This document shows positions 1 to 11,599 of a stretch of 64,000 nt of DNA, in pieces; the first letter of the stretch is position 1; every line of letters starts with the position of its first letter. A program made the translations under genes and the position numbers. The notes under the pieces were generated by a model. The model ran no database searches. It was not told where the DNA came from and was given only the letters and a program-made list of their open reading frames with translations. The stretch is from Ananas comosus (Eukaryota; Streptophyta; Magnoliopsida; Poales; Bromeliaceae), in the NCBI RefSeq assembly GCF_001540865.1, contig NC_033625.1:10385741-10449740 (forward strand). Reading direction: 5' to 3'.

Positions 1-2165
1 CAAATAGTGGACCAAAGCTTGAATCTATAACGGTGAACCAGACATCGAATGGTGAACCATATGCAAAATGGTCGAATCAATCCAAAATGAACCTAGGATA
101 GCGAGCTGAACCCAAGCCGACGGAAGGCCGTGCTGGCAATGGATCAAAGAGGGACCGAGCCCAAGTTGTAGAATCAAGCCATAAGTTGGTTCGGCGCTAA
201 TCCAAACAATAAGTTGGTGCAATCTAAAACCAAACCATAAAGGATTCAACTTGAACCGAAGCCAGTTCAACCCGAACTGATACAATTTGGATCAAATCAT
301 GAGCTGGTACAATCCGAGGAAGTCCGAGCTAAGCCGAACTGAAACAGAAGTCGATTCAACTTAAACAGAGTCATAAAAGCTTCAACTTGAATTGAACTAG
401 AGGCCATTTCAACTCAAATGGAATGACAGGAGGTCTGAGCTGAGTCGAAACAAACAGAAGCCGGTTCTACCTAAACCGAGCTGTAAAGGATTCAACTTGA
501 ACCAAATCATAAGTTGCTACAACCCGAATGAAACTACAAGAGGTTTGAGCCAAGCCAAACCAAACTATTAAGATAGTTCGACATAAACCAAGCTATAAAG
601 GGTATAACCAAGTTGACCTAAACCCAAATTGAAATACACAAGGTTTGAACCGAATCAAACAATGAAATAGTTCGACCCATCGAACTACAATTGGTCAATG
701 AAACCATAAGGATTTGACTGCATGAAATTCGAGGAGACTCAGACTAAACTATAAGGGTTCGATCTAAATCAAACCGAACCTCAAGGGTCTCGAGCCAAAC
801 CATGAGGGTTTTGACTCAAATCAAACTCAAAGAGGTTCAAGCTGAGTCAAATTATAAGGGCTCAACTTAAATTAACTTCAAAGAGGTTTCAAGCTAGGCC
901 ATGCCATAAGGGCTTGACCTGAACCAAGTTGAAAAGGAATCTAAATTGAGCGAAAGCATGGAGTACAACCCATATCAAACTCGAAAGGTCTTGAACCGAA
1001 CTGGTTCGAGCCAAGCCAAACCCAAACCGCTTTGATTTAAACCAAACCATATGTCAGTTCAACCCAAATTGAACTATAAGCCAGTTCGACTTAAACTAAA
1101 CCATAAAGGATTCAACTTGAACCAAAGTGGGTCAACCTAAACTGAATCACTGAGAGCCAAGTCGAACCGAATTACAAGACGATTCAACCTAAACCGAACC
1201 ATAAAGAATTCAATTTAGTTCAACCTGAACTAAATCGCAGATGGTTTGAGCCAAGTCAAACCTAACTACAAGCCGGTACAACTTTAATCGAACTACAAAG
1301 GATTCAACTTTAATCGAAGCTGGTTCAATCCAAACAGAGCCACGGGAGGCCCGATCGAGCAAAACTGAAGTACAAGCCTGTTTGATCCGAATCGAACCAC
1401 AAGAGGTTTGAGTTACAAGCCGGTTCAACCCAAACTGAACCACACGAGGTTCTAGCTGAACCTAATCAAATTACAAGTTGGTTCGACTTAAACCGAACCA
1501 TAAAGCATTCAACTTGAACTACAAATTGGTAACCCAATCTGAACCATAGAAGGAGTGAACCAAGTCAAACGAAACCATAAGCACATTCAACCTAAATTGA
1601 ATATGGACCGAAATATATGTTGGTTCAACTCAAAGCAAACAACTTGAACCAAACCATGAACTATTTCGACTCAAAATCAAAATCAAAGAGCTCTCAACCG
1701 AACAACAAAGTGTTCAACTAATCAAGCTCAAAGACGTCTTAAATCAAACCGCACGGGTTTGATCCAAACCAAATGTAAAAGGGTTCCACGCTGAGCTGAA
1801 CCACAAGAGCTCAACTCGGATCAAACTAAAACGAATCTTGTACCAAACCATAAGTGTTTGACCCGAAACAAACTGAGCTATAAGAGGGTCTAAGTTGAGG
1901 CGAATCATAAGGGGTCAACCCAAATCAAATTTAAAGGGGTCTCGAACTAAGTCAAAAGGGTTGGATTTAAACCAAGTCTCAACGGATCCAAGTGTCAACA
2001 GATCTTGAACCAAAGCATAAGAGTTTGACCTTAACCAAATTCAAAAGGGCCAAATCAAGCGAAAGCCTATGACGGCTCAACCTATATCTAATACCAAAGA
2101 TTCAAACCATGTCAAACTGAGCTCAACCTAAACAAAAATTCCGACCAAACTTTAGGGATGATCAG
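1..2165. repeat. Degenerate A/C-rich repeat block
   Basis: The + strand is strongly A/C biased and is built from degenerate reiterations of short phrases such as AACCGAACCATAAAGGATTC, GAGGTTTGAGCCAAGCC and GGTTCAACCTAAACC. The spacing is irregular, so this is an old satellite-like block rather than a clean tandem array. No ORF here looks like a protein; the small minus-strand frames simply translate the repeat. The complementary strand is T/G rich and resembles in composition the block at 25.6-26.5 kb. Confidence 0.7.
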
Positions 2166-2664
2166 TGTTGGCATTCGGTTAAATCGAATCGGGTACGCCC
2201 ATAAGCGGGTTCGATCCGACGGATATTATGTTATCTAATTGGATTAGGATTAATCTCGCTTTCAAATTGGAAAGCTAATTAGAGATAAATCTAATCATAT
2301 TAGGATAACAAATAATAACCGATTTGGCCTTATCTCTAACGCTATTAGGATTTTGGAATTCCTTATAAATAGACGGGCGATCCCACATGAAACGATGCAC
2401 AAAAAGAACGGAAAAAGAGAGAATAAGAAACCAAAAAGAGAGAAACCACATCCTCCACTAACCTATTATTCTAGAGGGACTTGAACGGTGGATTTGCGAT
2501 CGTGCTCGTTTGTAGTTCGATCCACCGCGAGTTCGGAGCGCAAGAAGACTTTCAAGGACGATCCAAGGACACGTGAACCAACCTCCACGATCCGGGCTCA
2601 TCGCGTTCTAGCGCGAATCGCTTCCGCAAAAAGGTACGAACGAAAACTTCCGCTGCGTTCTACA
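2166..2664 (+). mobile_element. Solo LTR (family S) with TSD ATCAG
   Basis: A 499-bp segment starts TGTTGGCATTCGG and ends GCGTTCTACA. It is flanked by a perfect 5-bp duplication ATCAG (2161-2165 and 2665-2669), the signature of LTR-retrotransposon integration followed by LTR-LTR recombination. A TATAAAT box at 2364-2370 indicates + orientation. The 3' part, with the phrase CTTCCGCTGCGTTCTACA, is typical of plant Copia LTRs, but no coding region remains to prove the superfamily. A second, internally deleted member lies at 36655-36898. The 79-aa frame at 2488-2727 lies in this LTR and is not a gene. Confidence 0.9.
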
Positions 2665-2669
2665 ATCAG

Positions 2670-3591
2670 AATCAAGGAAATCAGCTCCGCCCGAACTGAA
2701 GCAAATCAAGGATTCAAACCGAGTTGAATTCAAATTAATCGGCTAAGTCAACTTAATTGACTCACAAGCCATAATCAAACAGACCGTCACATCGTTAAAT
2801 TGAGCAATTCGACTTAAACTGCTGTTAAACTGAGCGCGGAGCGCCTAAACTTCAAACCGTCTTCCATGTTGTTAAATTGAACACCTCAACTTCAAACGAC
2901 CGCCACGTTGTTAAACTTAGCATCTCAAGTTTAAACCAACTGCCATTATTAAACTGAGCATCTCAACTTCAAACTAATCAACACGTCGTTAAATTGAGCA
3001 ACTCAACTTCAAACCGACCGCTATGTTGTTAAAACTGAGCAACTCAACTTCAGGCCGATCGCCATGTCGTTAAACTGAGCACCACAACTTCAACTGCCAT
3101 GTCGTTAAACAAGGCACTTCAACTTCAACTGATCGTCATGTTATTTAACTAAGCACATCAACTTAAAAACAACTATTAAGTCGTTAAACTGAGCACCTCA
3201 ACTTCAAACCGATCGCAAGTCGTTAAACTGAGCAGCTCAACTTCAAACCGACCGCTATGTCGTTAAAGTGAGCTTCTCGACTTCGAATCAATCACTATGT
3301 TATTAAACTGAGCAAATCAAGTTTAAACTCAACTTCAACCAACCTCTATGTCATTAAACTGGGCATGCCAAACTCAAACAACTGTGAAGTTATTAAACTA
3401 AACGAATTCAACTTGATTGGCAAGCCACCAAGCTGAGCAAATCAAGTTTAAACTCAATCCAACTTGATCGCCAAGTCATTAAATTGAGCAAACTAAGTTC
3501 AAAATCAAACTCAACCCAACTTGACCATTGAGTAGTTAGACTGAGTAAATCAAATTCAAACTCAAACTTGAACCGACTGTCATTTTATTAA
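2670..3591. repeat. 40-bp tandem repeat array, left part
   Basis: A degenerate tandem array with a unit of about 40 bp, roughly TTAAACTGAGCA, then CTCAACTTCAAACCG, then ACCGCCATGTCG. The period is clear at 3182, 3222 and 3262. Units decay toward 3400-3590. The array is interrupted at 3592 by a MITE and resumes at 5144. Confidence 0.85.
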
Positions 3592-5143
3592 GGGCATGTT
3601 TGGTTGCCCGAAATTGGTTGAAGTGAAAAAAGTTACTTTCGCAAAAGTGACTTTTACAAAAGTGACTTTTCAATTCGATTGTTTGGTTTGCTATAATGTA
3701 GATCATGAAAAACTTTAGTTTTGTAATTTTGATTCTTTAATTATACATAAAGAGGTGAAAATATAAACAAACGACTTATACTCGCAATTTAATTTAAATT
3801 TAAATTTATATTTTGAATTCAAAATTATATTTTAAAAGTTAAATTTAAACTTAAATCTGAGTTAAATATATAATTAAAATTTAAGAGATAAATTAAATTT
3901 GCAATTTGAATTTAAAGTTTAAGTTATAACTCATAACTAAAATTAAATTCTAAAATAAAAGTTCAACATAGAAATTACAACATTTGTTCAAATTTGAATT
4001 CATAATTTGAATTTATAATTTGAATCATATTTTAATTTACTCTTTGATTTTAAATTCTCAATTTAAATACGAATTCACAATTTGAATTGATATTTAAATT
4101 AAAATTAAAATTTGAGTTTAAATCACAATTCAAACTGAATATTTGAATTCATAATTTGAATTCAAAATTCAAACTGAAATACAATTTAAATTAAATGTAA
4201 ATAGCAAATTTAAATTTGAATTTGAATTTAAACTTAAAAATTGAATTTTAAATTCAAATTTCGATCAATAATTTGAATTTATGGTTAAAATAATTTGAAT
4301 TCAAAGTTCAAACTGAAGTTCTCAGCAAAATATAATTAGATTAAAATTTGAATTTCAAATTTTAAATTTTAATTCTATAATTCAAATTTAAATAAAAATT
4401 CCTAAAATTTAAATTTAAATATAAAGTCACAAATCTGATTTTAAAAATTTTATGTTGAATTTGAATTTATAAATAAAATTTAGAATGTGAACATGATTTT
4501 AATTAAAATTTAAAATGAAATTCAACTTTAAAAATAATTTGAAAGATTAAAGTTAAGACCAAATATTACCTCTTAACTAATTCTTCACTTTCGGTGACTT
4601 CTAAATTTTTTAAGCCAAAGTCAAAAAAGTGAAATTTAGTTATAACTCACTTTATCAGCCTATTATCAGCCTACTTTGCTGAAGTGATTTTCATATTCAC
4701 TTTCGCAAACCAAACAACCGATAAGGCGTTACTTTTCAAAAGTGCCACTTTCGGTATGTCCCTTTCAGCCAAGGATTTAAGTGTCGTGGCACGGGATCGT
4801 GCCGGAAACTTGCTGGCACGGTACGGCACTGTGTGTGCCGAGCCGTGCCGATGCATGTTGGTCAAAAAAATTCTTGTGTGCCGACAGCCTGACACATAAT
4901 AGCATGAAATATTTATTTTCTTTAGAAACAAAATATTCTAACTATTTATTATGTCTTTTTATCACATCTTTTGAACTTTATTAAGGAGATTACTTACTAA
5001 TTTAAAGAATAGAAGGTTTTGAGCTGTGCCATCGGCACGGGGTCTGTATCGTGCCGGTATCTTGTTGGCACGGTATGGCACGGTAGATACGACCCGTGCC
5101 GACGGGCACTTAAAATCTTGCTTTCAGCCAATCAAAAATGCCC
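3592..5143. mobile_element. PIF/Harbinger (Tourist-like) MITE, TSD TAA
   Basis: The ends are inverted repeats: GGGCATGTTTGGTTG on the left, and the right end read in reverse is GGGCATTTTTGATTG. TAA is duplicated on both sides (3589-3591 and 5144-5146). A 3-bp TAA/TTA target and GGGC-starting termini are the hallmark of PIF/Harbinger MITEs. The interior is extremely AT rich, made of TTTGAATT/AATTTAAA phrases, and has no ORF. Subterminal inverted copies of GTTTGGTTTGC lie near 3685 and 4707. Without the nested insertion the element is about 1.19 kb. It split the 40-bp array. Confidence 0.85.
4773..5120. mobile_element. Nested 348-bp MITE with 11-bp TSD
   Basis: The segment is flanked by a perfect 11-bp duplication CTTTCAGCCAA (4762-4772 and 5121-5131). 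Its ends are imperfect inverted repeats: GGATTTAAGTGTCGTGGCACGG at the left and, read from the right in reverse, AGATTTTAAGTGCCCGTC followed by GGCACGG. GGCACGG/CCGTGCC motifs repeat inside both arms, so the arms can fold. A 9-11 bp TSD suggests a MULE-type non-autonomous element. It is inserted near the right end of the Harbinger-type MITE. Confidence 0.8.
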
Positions 5144-5325
5144 TAAACTGAGCATGGCAACATCAAACGACCGCCACTGTATTAAACTAAGCAATTTAAT
5201 TCAACTTCAAACCAATTGCCATATCATTAAACTGAGTAACTCAATTCCAAATCGATTGCTATGTTGTAAAACTAAACAATCCAACTTCACTTTAACCGCG
5301 ATGTCCATAAACTGAGGATTTCACT
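5144..5325. repeat. 40-bp tandem repeat array, right part
   Basis: The array resumes here with AAACTGAGCATGGCAACATCAA, then CGACCGCCACTG and further decayed units, ending near 5320. Joining 3588 to 5147 restores a normal unit, which shows the MITE landed inside a pre-existing array. Confidence 0.8.
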
Positions 5326-7108
5326 CATGTACAGTGGAGATCTGTCTTTGCTTAAGCTATGTACCAAAAATTATATCAATAAAAGTTCATCTTTATACTC
5401 TAGTCTCTTTATATTATCAGTATTAAATTTGGTCTTTTAATCGAGGGTTCCTTAACACTGTGAGTGTGGGGTAATTAATTGTAGATTCTTGAATTTGCTG
5501 GAAGTCATGAACTTATAAATATGATTTCAAATTAAAACTTAAACAAATTTGATCTATACCATGAATAACCACTTGTCGGCACAGAACTGCAGTAGGCAGC
5601 ATGGGCGAGCGGCACTGGAACAAAGTGCGGGGCAGCTTAGCGCCTTCGCATTCTGCACCGATCTTCTCTCTATTGACTTATCCACCGAATCACAATATTA
5701 TTAATTATTTTTTTCTACACTAATAATTTTCTATTTTGTTGTTGTTCTTTTTCACTATTATTACAACCCATTCTACACTCTAATAATATATTTTGGATAT
5801 TGGGATAATATCTAACATACCCTTCAAAACTTTAAAAAATCTAATATATCTTTGGTTGACAAAAATGCCTATTGATTTCCAAAAATTCCTTAAAGTATCC
5901 CAAAACCCACTAGGGTTTACTAATGGGATTTGGGTTTTAGAAGGGTATTTTGGTAATTTCAGAGTAAATATGAAAATTTTGAATAGTAGTCAGGGGTAAA
6001 TAAGCAAAAGTCCCTTTGATATTTAACTTATTAAAAGAATAATTCTGAGTTAAGAAGAATTTTCTTAATTATGCTATTTTTAAATTGTGTTTTCTATTAG
6101 ATATTTTAAATATATTTTATTAATAAAATATTAAAAATAATGTTTTGGTAGTGTTTTATCGATTTATGATATTTACGACACTTTTCAGACGAATGTTAGC
6201 TAAACAACATTCAATTGCAAACAACACTTATATGACAGATTATTAAACACTTTACAGCTTTTTTAAATGCTGCATCTTTATATCTACAGTACTTCTACAA
6301 TTGCAGTATTTTCTACAACTTGGCCAAACAGGCCCTTTATCTGAGAGAGGTGAGATCCCAGTGATTTGACATCATAGGTGTTGTATTTGCATTAAAAACC
6401 CAAAGGAGAAGGAAATGAGAGTCTTAAAAAGGAGAAAGGGAAATATAAGGGATGACATAAGAACACCTAAGGCTAAAAGAGCTCATCATTCGTGTGTGTT
6501 CACCGAGCAATGACATTCTCTTTGTTCCTGGCTGACTGCTCTTCCTATTTTCATGGAGCAAACATGATCAACTCGAATTCTCTCACAGATGGGTTGTGTT
6601 TAATTCTGACCTTCTCTTCGCAGATGGGTTGTGTTTAATTCTGACCTTCTCTTCACATAGTCTTGTCCAATCCTAATCTTGTAGCTATCCTTTTAAATCC
6701 AGATTATTCTATTTTTCAATTGTATTTTGTGAATGTCTGTTGGACAAATCATGTGAAAGTAGCAATGGTCTGTTTTCTTGAGAGTGGTTTCCTTCCATCG
6801 TTCGGCATTTGCAATCTGTAGGATGCTTTCTAAGTTTTTGATGCTTAATCAATTGAAGTCAAATATGCTCTCAACTTGATCGATTGACATGTGTTTTAGA
6901 GTATAAAGTTATTTTCTTTGTGGCATAATATAGTTTTGAGGGGGAATTCAACATACAAAATGTAAATGTATTTCAGACTCAACCTAATAGCTATTAAAAG
7001 GAATCATGTGATTCATGTTATAACTTTGTATTCTTTGCTTAGCAAATGAAAGTTGTTTGTAACCTATTTTTGCATCTAATAATTAGACAGTTCATCTCAG
7101 TTAAATAT
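5326..7108. other. AT-rich non-coding stretch, probably intron or 5' flank
   Basis: No convincing exon was found on either strand. A 35-bp direct duplication (CAGATGGGTTGTGTTTAATT...) occurs at about 6586-6655. Near 6320, TTGGCCAAACAGGCCC resembles a MITE end, but no partner end was found. If the methyltransferase first exon lies left of the window, this stretch would be intron. Confidence 0.4.
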
Positions 7109-7604
7109 CAATGTTTTGAAAACCGAACCAGTCATCAAATTGGAAAAAGAAAGAGTTTTGAGGGTCAGAGGTTCAACCGGAGTTGATCTGGGGTCAAACT
7201 GTAAAAACATATGAATATAAGAATTTATATATGTAAATCTGTTTTTACATTTAACTCATTTAACTACTTAAGCTGTAACACTTTTACATTTTTTATCACG
7301 CCTGTTGCTTAGACTTGGTAGAGTCAATGGACGGGTAATAATCAATTGTAAGTTCAATTTTCCTTCATATCATTAATATGTTTAAAGTAAATAACCAAAT
7401 TTGCATGTTTATTTAAACCGGATTTGAGCCGGCCGGTTTGTTTTTTTCACAGTTTACCAGCCAATTCATCTGGTCTAGGCCGGTTCAATCTGGTTTCTCC
7501 TCTCTAACAGGTTTTATACCTGGGTTGGACTGAACCAGCCATCGGACCGATTTGTGGTCAACCCAGTTTGATCGGATGGTATGGTTCGGTTTTCAGATTC
7601 TTGG
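7109..7604. mobile_element. Probable hAT-like MITE just upstream of the methyltransferase exon
   Basis: A 496-bp segment has inverted ends that share GAAAACCGAACCA. It is flanked by TAAATAT at 7102-7108 and 7605-7611, a possible TSD. The interior is rich in CCGG/GGTTTG phrases that pair across the element. There is no coding content. It sits about 100 bp before the 3' splice site at 7703-7704. Other TSD choices are possible because the flanks are AT rich. Confidence 0.55.
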
Positions 7605-7704
7605 TAAATATAAGGATGATTAGTATTTCTTAACATGCTTTTCTTCTTTTGAATATATTGAATAAATTTATAGGGCTAAACTTATTGTCTTGTATGTTTT
7701 GCAG

Positions 7705-9031
7705 TGTTGAATGGCTGCGGAGTGACCCAAGAAGAACAGCAGTGGGTCTAGATTTGGATCTCGAGGCACTAAACTGGTGCCTCGAAAATAATGTAGTGAA
7801 AGTTGGGGCCGATGGATATTCGCGAATAAATCTTTTTCATGGTAATGTTTTGCAGCCAAGTAGAGCCTGCCTAGTTAAGCATAAAGTCGAAGATCTCGTG
7901 AACGGTGTAATTTTAGACGAGAAAGATGATTTGTCTAAATTTGTAGATCTTGCTGCGCCAACAAACTCAACCAGTGCAACTATAGTAGGGGCTGTGTTGC
8001 CCAATAGAGACATTGTATGTGCATTCAACTACAGCTGTTGTTGCCTCCAAAAACGTAGAGACTTAGTTTTGTACTTCAAGCATGCTTTAGAAGCCTTGTC
8101 TAAGAATGGTGGCATATTTGTTATGGATTTATATGGAGGTACGTCCTCAGAACGCAAGCTACGTCTCCAGAGGAGATTCTCCAACTTTACTGTAAGTATT
8201 GTAGAATTATATGGCCAGCTAGTAGTTTACATTAAAATGTTAATAATTACAGCTAAATAGGCATTTTAGATATTTACATAGAAAGACATGCTACTGTACA
8301 TTGTGGCCTGATATTCATTTGTCTTAGCTATTTTTGTTTTGTAAGATTGATAGTTGCTTCCAATTGAAGTTTGTCATAGGATACCATAGCTGGTAAAATT
8401 ACAAGGAGAAAGAGTAAACAACTAAAATTGTTGGAAATTTCATGCATTGCTATGATATAGTATTAGAACTACTGAATATTCTTTGTAACCTGACATCTTT
8501 GTGGTGTAAATTTGCAGCTTGTACATGGTTGTTTTGCATTTATTTTTTCGTGTTATTTGCTGTTTTTGCAGTATATTTGGGAACAAGCGGAGTTTGATGT
8601 AGTACATCGTCGAACAAGAATAAGTCTTCATTTTCATCTGGGAAGGAAGAAGGCACTACGGCATGCATTCTCATATGATTGGCGCTTGTAAGTTGCATCA
8701 AGCATATGGATTTATATACCTCCACCATGAACTAATGCTCAGTTATTGTATATCTGATTGTTTGTATGCTATTTTGTTCAAATGAAAAATGAATAAATTA
8801 ATTGTTCAAAATCCTTGTTCTTGCAGATGGTCATTACCAGAAATCAAGGACTGTTTAGAGGAGGCCGGATTCAAATCCATACATATCTGGATAAGGAAGA
8901 TGCCAAACACACAGGAAGTTGAAAATACAGAAGAATATAATGCTGGCGCCGACATCAAGTATGAAGAATTTTCATCTTTCCAACAGCAAGATGCGTGGAA
9001 TGCATACATAGTTGGCATAGCAAATGTCTAG
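7705..9031 (+). CDS. SAM-dependent methyltransferase, 3' three exons (5' partial)
   Basis: Exons are 7705-8191, 8572-8687 and 8827-9031. The introns (8192-8571 and 8688-8826) have GT-AG borders, and an upstream acceptor AG lies at 7703-7704. The first base completes a split codon. The encoded 268 residues begin VEWLRSDPRRTAVGLDLDLE and end GIANV. VGLDLDLEALNWC fits the acidic loop that follows motif I of class I methyltransferases. CAFNYSCCCLQKRRDLVLYFKHALEALSKNGGIFVMDLYGG fits the post-motif region of the same fold. This resembles an uncharacterised plant family of SAM-dependent methyltransferases; the substrate is unknown. The N-terminal exon that should carry the glycine-rich SAM loop is not visible between 5.3 and 7.7 kb. 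It may lie left of the window behind a repeat-filled intron, or be lost. The remaining frame is open. Confidence 0.8.
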
Positions 9032-9100
9032 TTGGTTGGTTGTCAAAGGTACAATAACCTCAACTGGTTTCACATGTGCATCATTCAGATTTAATGGTGA

Positions 9101-9145
<45 letters not shown>

Positions 9146-10090
9146 CTTTTTAGTTCTACAGAAATTGACAATTTGCTAGAAATGCTCCTCCATATACAGC
9201 CTAGCAATGAATGAATAAGATACTTTTTGGATTTAGTTTCTAATAAACTTTGTGCATTTTTGAATTTTCATCAACAATTTTTATAGCTTCTTGGCTGACT
9301 TGTTACATCACATATGAAACTTCAGCATCAGCTTTGAGTTGTCGTATGGATAGAGTTGATATAGTTTTCCACTGCTCACAATAGATGTGTTGTTGAATTT
9401 TCTTCAGTGAGTTGTTCGTATTGGACGGTTACTGCCTCACCTTCGTCGTTTTTCTACGTTTTATTCCAGCCTCTGCTGTAGATAGTAAGAACATTGAGAC
9501 TCATTAAATTCAAATGCTTGTAAAACAGCTTTATTTGATTTTTCATATTACACTTGTCCAATATGAAATGAAAGTATTCGAGTGGCACCTACTTTACTGA
9601 ATAGATAGCCAGCCTAATGACGACAACACCAACTGCTAGAAAGTATAACCAATCCATCTGTAATGGATTCTAAACTCAGCGAGGCACAACAATGTTACAC
9701 CATTAATGCCTAGTTTGAATCTCCGAGACAGAAATTTTACCTGTTGGAGAGATTGAACAAAGTGGCTCCACTTATCTGCATCAGAAATGTGCTTGAGTTT
9801 TCATTTTTCTAGTACATTTTCCTTTGGACTCGGAACCTGATTTATATGCTTTTCATTTACAACTCACTTGTATGCGGCAAATTCATTATGTCAGTGGCTT
9901 ACTAAACATTGTTATCAGAGGAGAAATTGTGTTAGGAATTTAACCTTTAGGAGAAAAGGAACGATGCTGGTTTAAAAAAAAAAAAAAAACCCGATGCTGC
10001 AGCTAAACTTGCAAACAGCGATGTCTGCAAAGCTAAGAAAGAAAAGAAAAGAAAAGAAAAGAAAAGGTCTGAGAATTTAAAAAGCATAAA
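9032..10090. other. 3' UTR and intergenic DNA with simple repeats
   Basis: Downstream of the methyltransferase stop. It contains a poly-T run at about 9103-9145 and an (AAAAG)n run near 10040-10065. No coding potential was recognised. Confidence 0.6.
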
Positions 10091-10099
10091 AGATCATTA

Positions 10100-11100
10100 A
10101 AAACAAGCTACTTGTAAATGAAAGTTTAAGTTATTGGAGAACAAGTGTTTTTAAAATTTAATTCAACTATTTTCTCTAATCTTTGATGTCAACAATCTTT
10201 CCTTGGCATCAATTGTACCATCATGGCTTGTTAAAAGCTTGACGGTTGTTATGCGAGGTCTCAATTTCAAAATGTAGTTGCTTTACATTTTTAAATTCAA
10301 AAATCCTAATTTTACCTAAGGTTTTCCCAAATCTACAATAAAAAACCCAGTCTCTTTACAAACTCCTACAATTTGTAATCTAGATTTGTCTAGGATTTGT
10401 AAAAACTTATTTTCTAGGGTTAAATCCAAAATCCTAACCATAAACTTTAAAAACTCATCTTTGCCCTAGCTTCTCCAAGCCCTTTCTTGCTTCAAGAATC
10501 TTGCTTCAAGAAGCTTGCTCTCCACCTTCAAAAGCTTTCCCAAGCTTACAAATCTGCAAGTGTTGGAGATGATCTAGAGTGAGAGAGAGGAGAAGAGAGT
10601 AAGAAAGAAGAGAGAAGGTGTGCTTCTCTCTTGGGTAAGGGGAGAAGAGGTCGTGATCCCTTTTATAAAGGTTGCAACAGTTGCAACTAACATCCCCAAA
10701 CTCTCTTAATTACAACCAGTCAAAACTGGGCCTTCTCTGTATTGAATACTGGCACTTGGGATTTAGTACAAGTACACGGCTTCCGGTTTCGGTACTCAAT
10801 GCCTAATTCTGCAAAACCTGAACGATAATTTTCTAAATTTTTTACTGTGTATCGGTACTCACCCGTATCAATACTGGTACTCAACAAAACAATATCGGTA
10901 TTCAAGAAGAGTTCTGCAAAATCCGTTGGATTTCTTCCTACACAACAGAGTTCTAGTACCGGTTCTCAATCTGCATTTTCAGCAGATTTGACTTTTCAAA
11001 GTCCATTTTTGCACCAAGTTTGCGCCGAAAATACTCGAATACTCTCCTAACCTCGTTGAGACTATTCAAATAGCTTTTCAAGCTACTTTTCATTGGAATT
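10100..11100 (+). mobile_element. LTR-like fragment with CGGTACTC palindrome cluster
   Basis: The layout parallels the LTR-like block at 60.3-60.9 kb: a GA-rich stretch (10580-10640), a short AT-rich part with TTTTATAAAGG, a CAGTC...ACTGGGCC phrase near 10717-10732, then a cluster of CGGTACTC, GTACCGG and ACCGGTTC-type palindromic motifs (about 10735-10970). No TG...CA ends or TSD could be fixed. Orientation is inferred from that parallel. Confidence 0.45.
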
Positions 11101-11599
11101 CCATAATTTGCAGAAGTTTAGATGACCATGCGAAATATGTTCTTTATCAAGTTAATGATACCACGAAAAGAAAAGAATTACAAATTTTCTCCGAGAATAA
11201 TCATGTTTGCTTTCAGTAAATTCATGATATAAGTTTGATGTAACCATCATCACTAACGCATGGAAAAAGAAAAAAAAGGCAAAAACCCAACATCCTATTC
11301 TATATAAAGTGGACAATATTCTAATCCATCTACTAACCTGAAACTATTCTTAGCCTATTCAAGTCTAATTACTGGTGGAAAATTCTTTTTAAGAATTAGA
11401 ATTCTGATATAAGTCGAAATATTACCAAGAGCGAGGCCCCTACATCTAAGATGAAACTCATGAACTTTAATCATAAAATTTAGCAGGATTCATCTAAATT
11501 TTAGTTCACTATTTTGTTACAAGAGATCTGCAATTGGTTTTGGGGTTTTATTGTAGATCTAACCTGCAAGTTTTCATCAAATTATTGATGATCTAAATG

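Noticed and set aside
2488..2727. 79-codon ORF on the + strand
   Set aside because: Lies almost wholly inside a solo LTR with exact TSDs.
2670..3591. Possible CRISPR-like array
   Set aside because: The 40-bp units abut without spacers and the DNA is eukaryotic.
6305..6335. Possible MITE right end (TTGGCCAAACAGGCCC)
   Set aside because: No matching left terminus or TSD could be found upstream.
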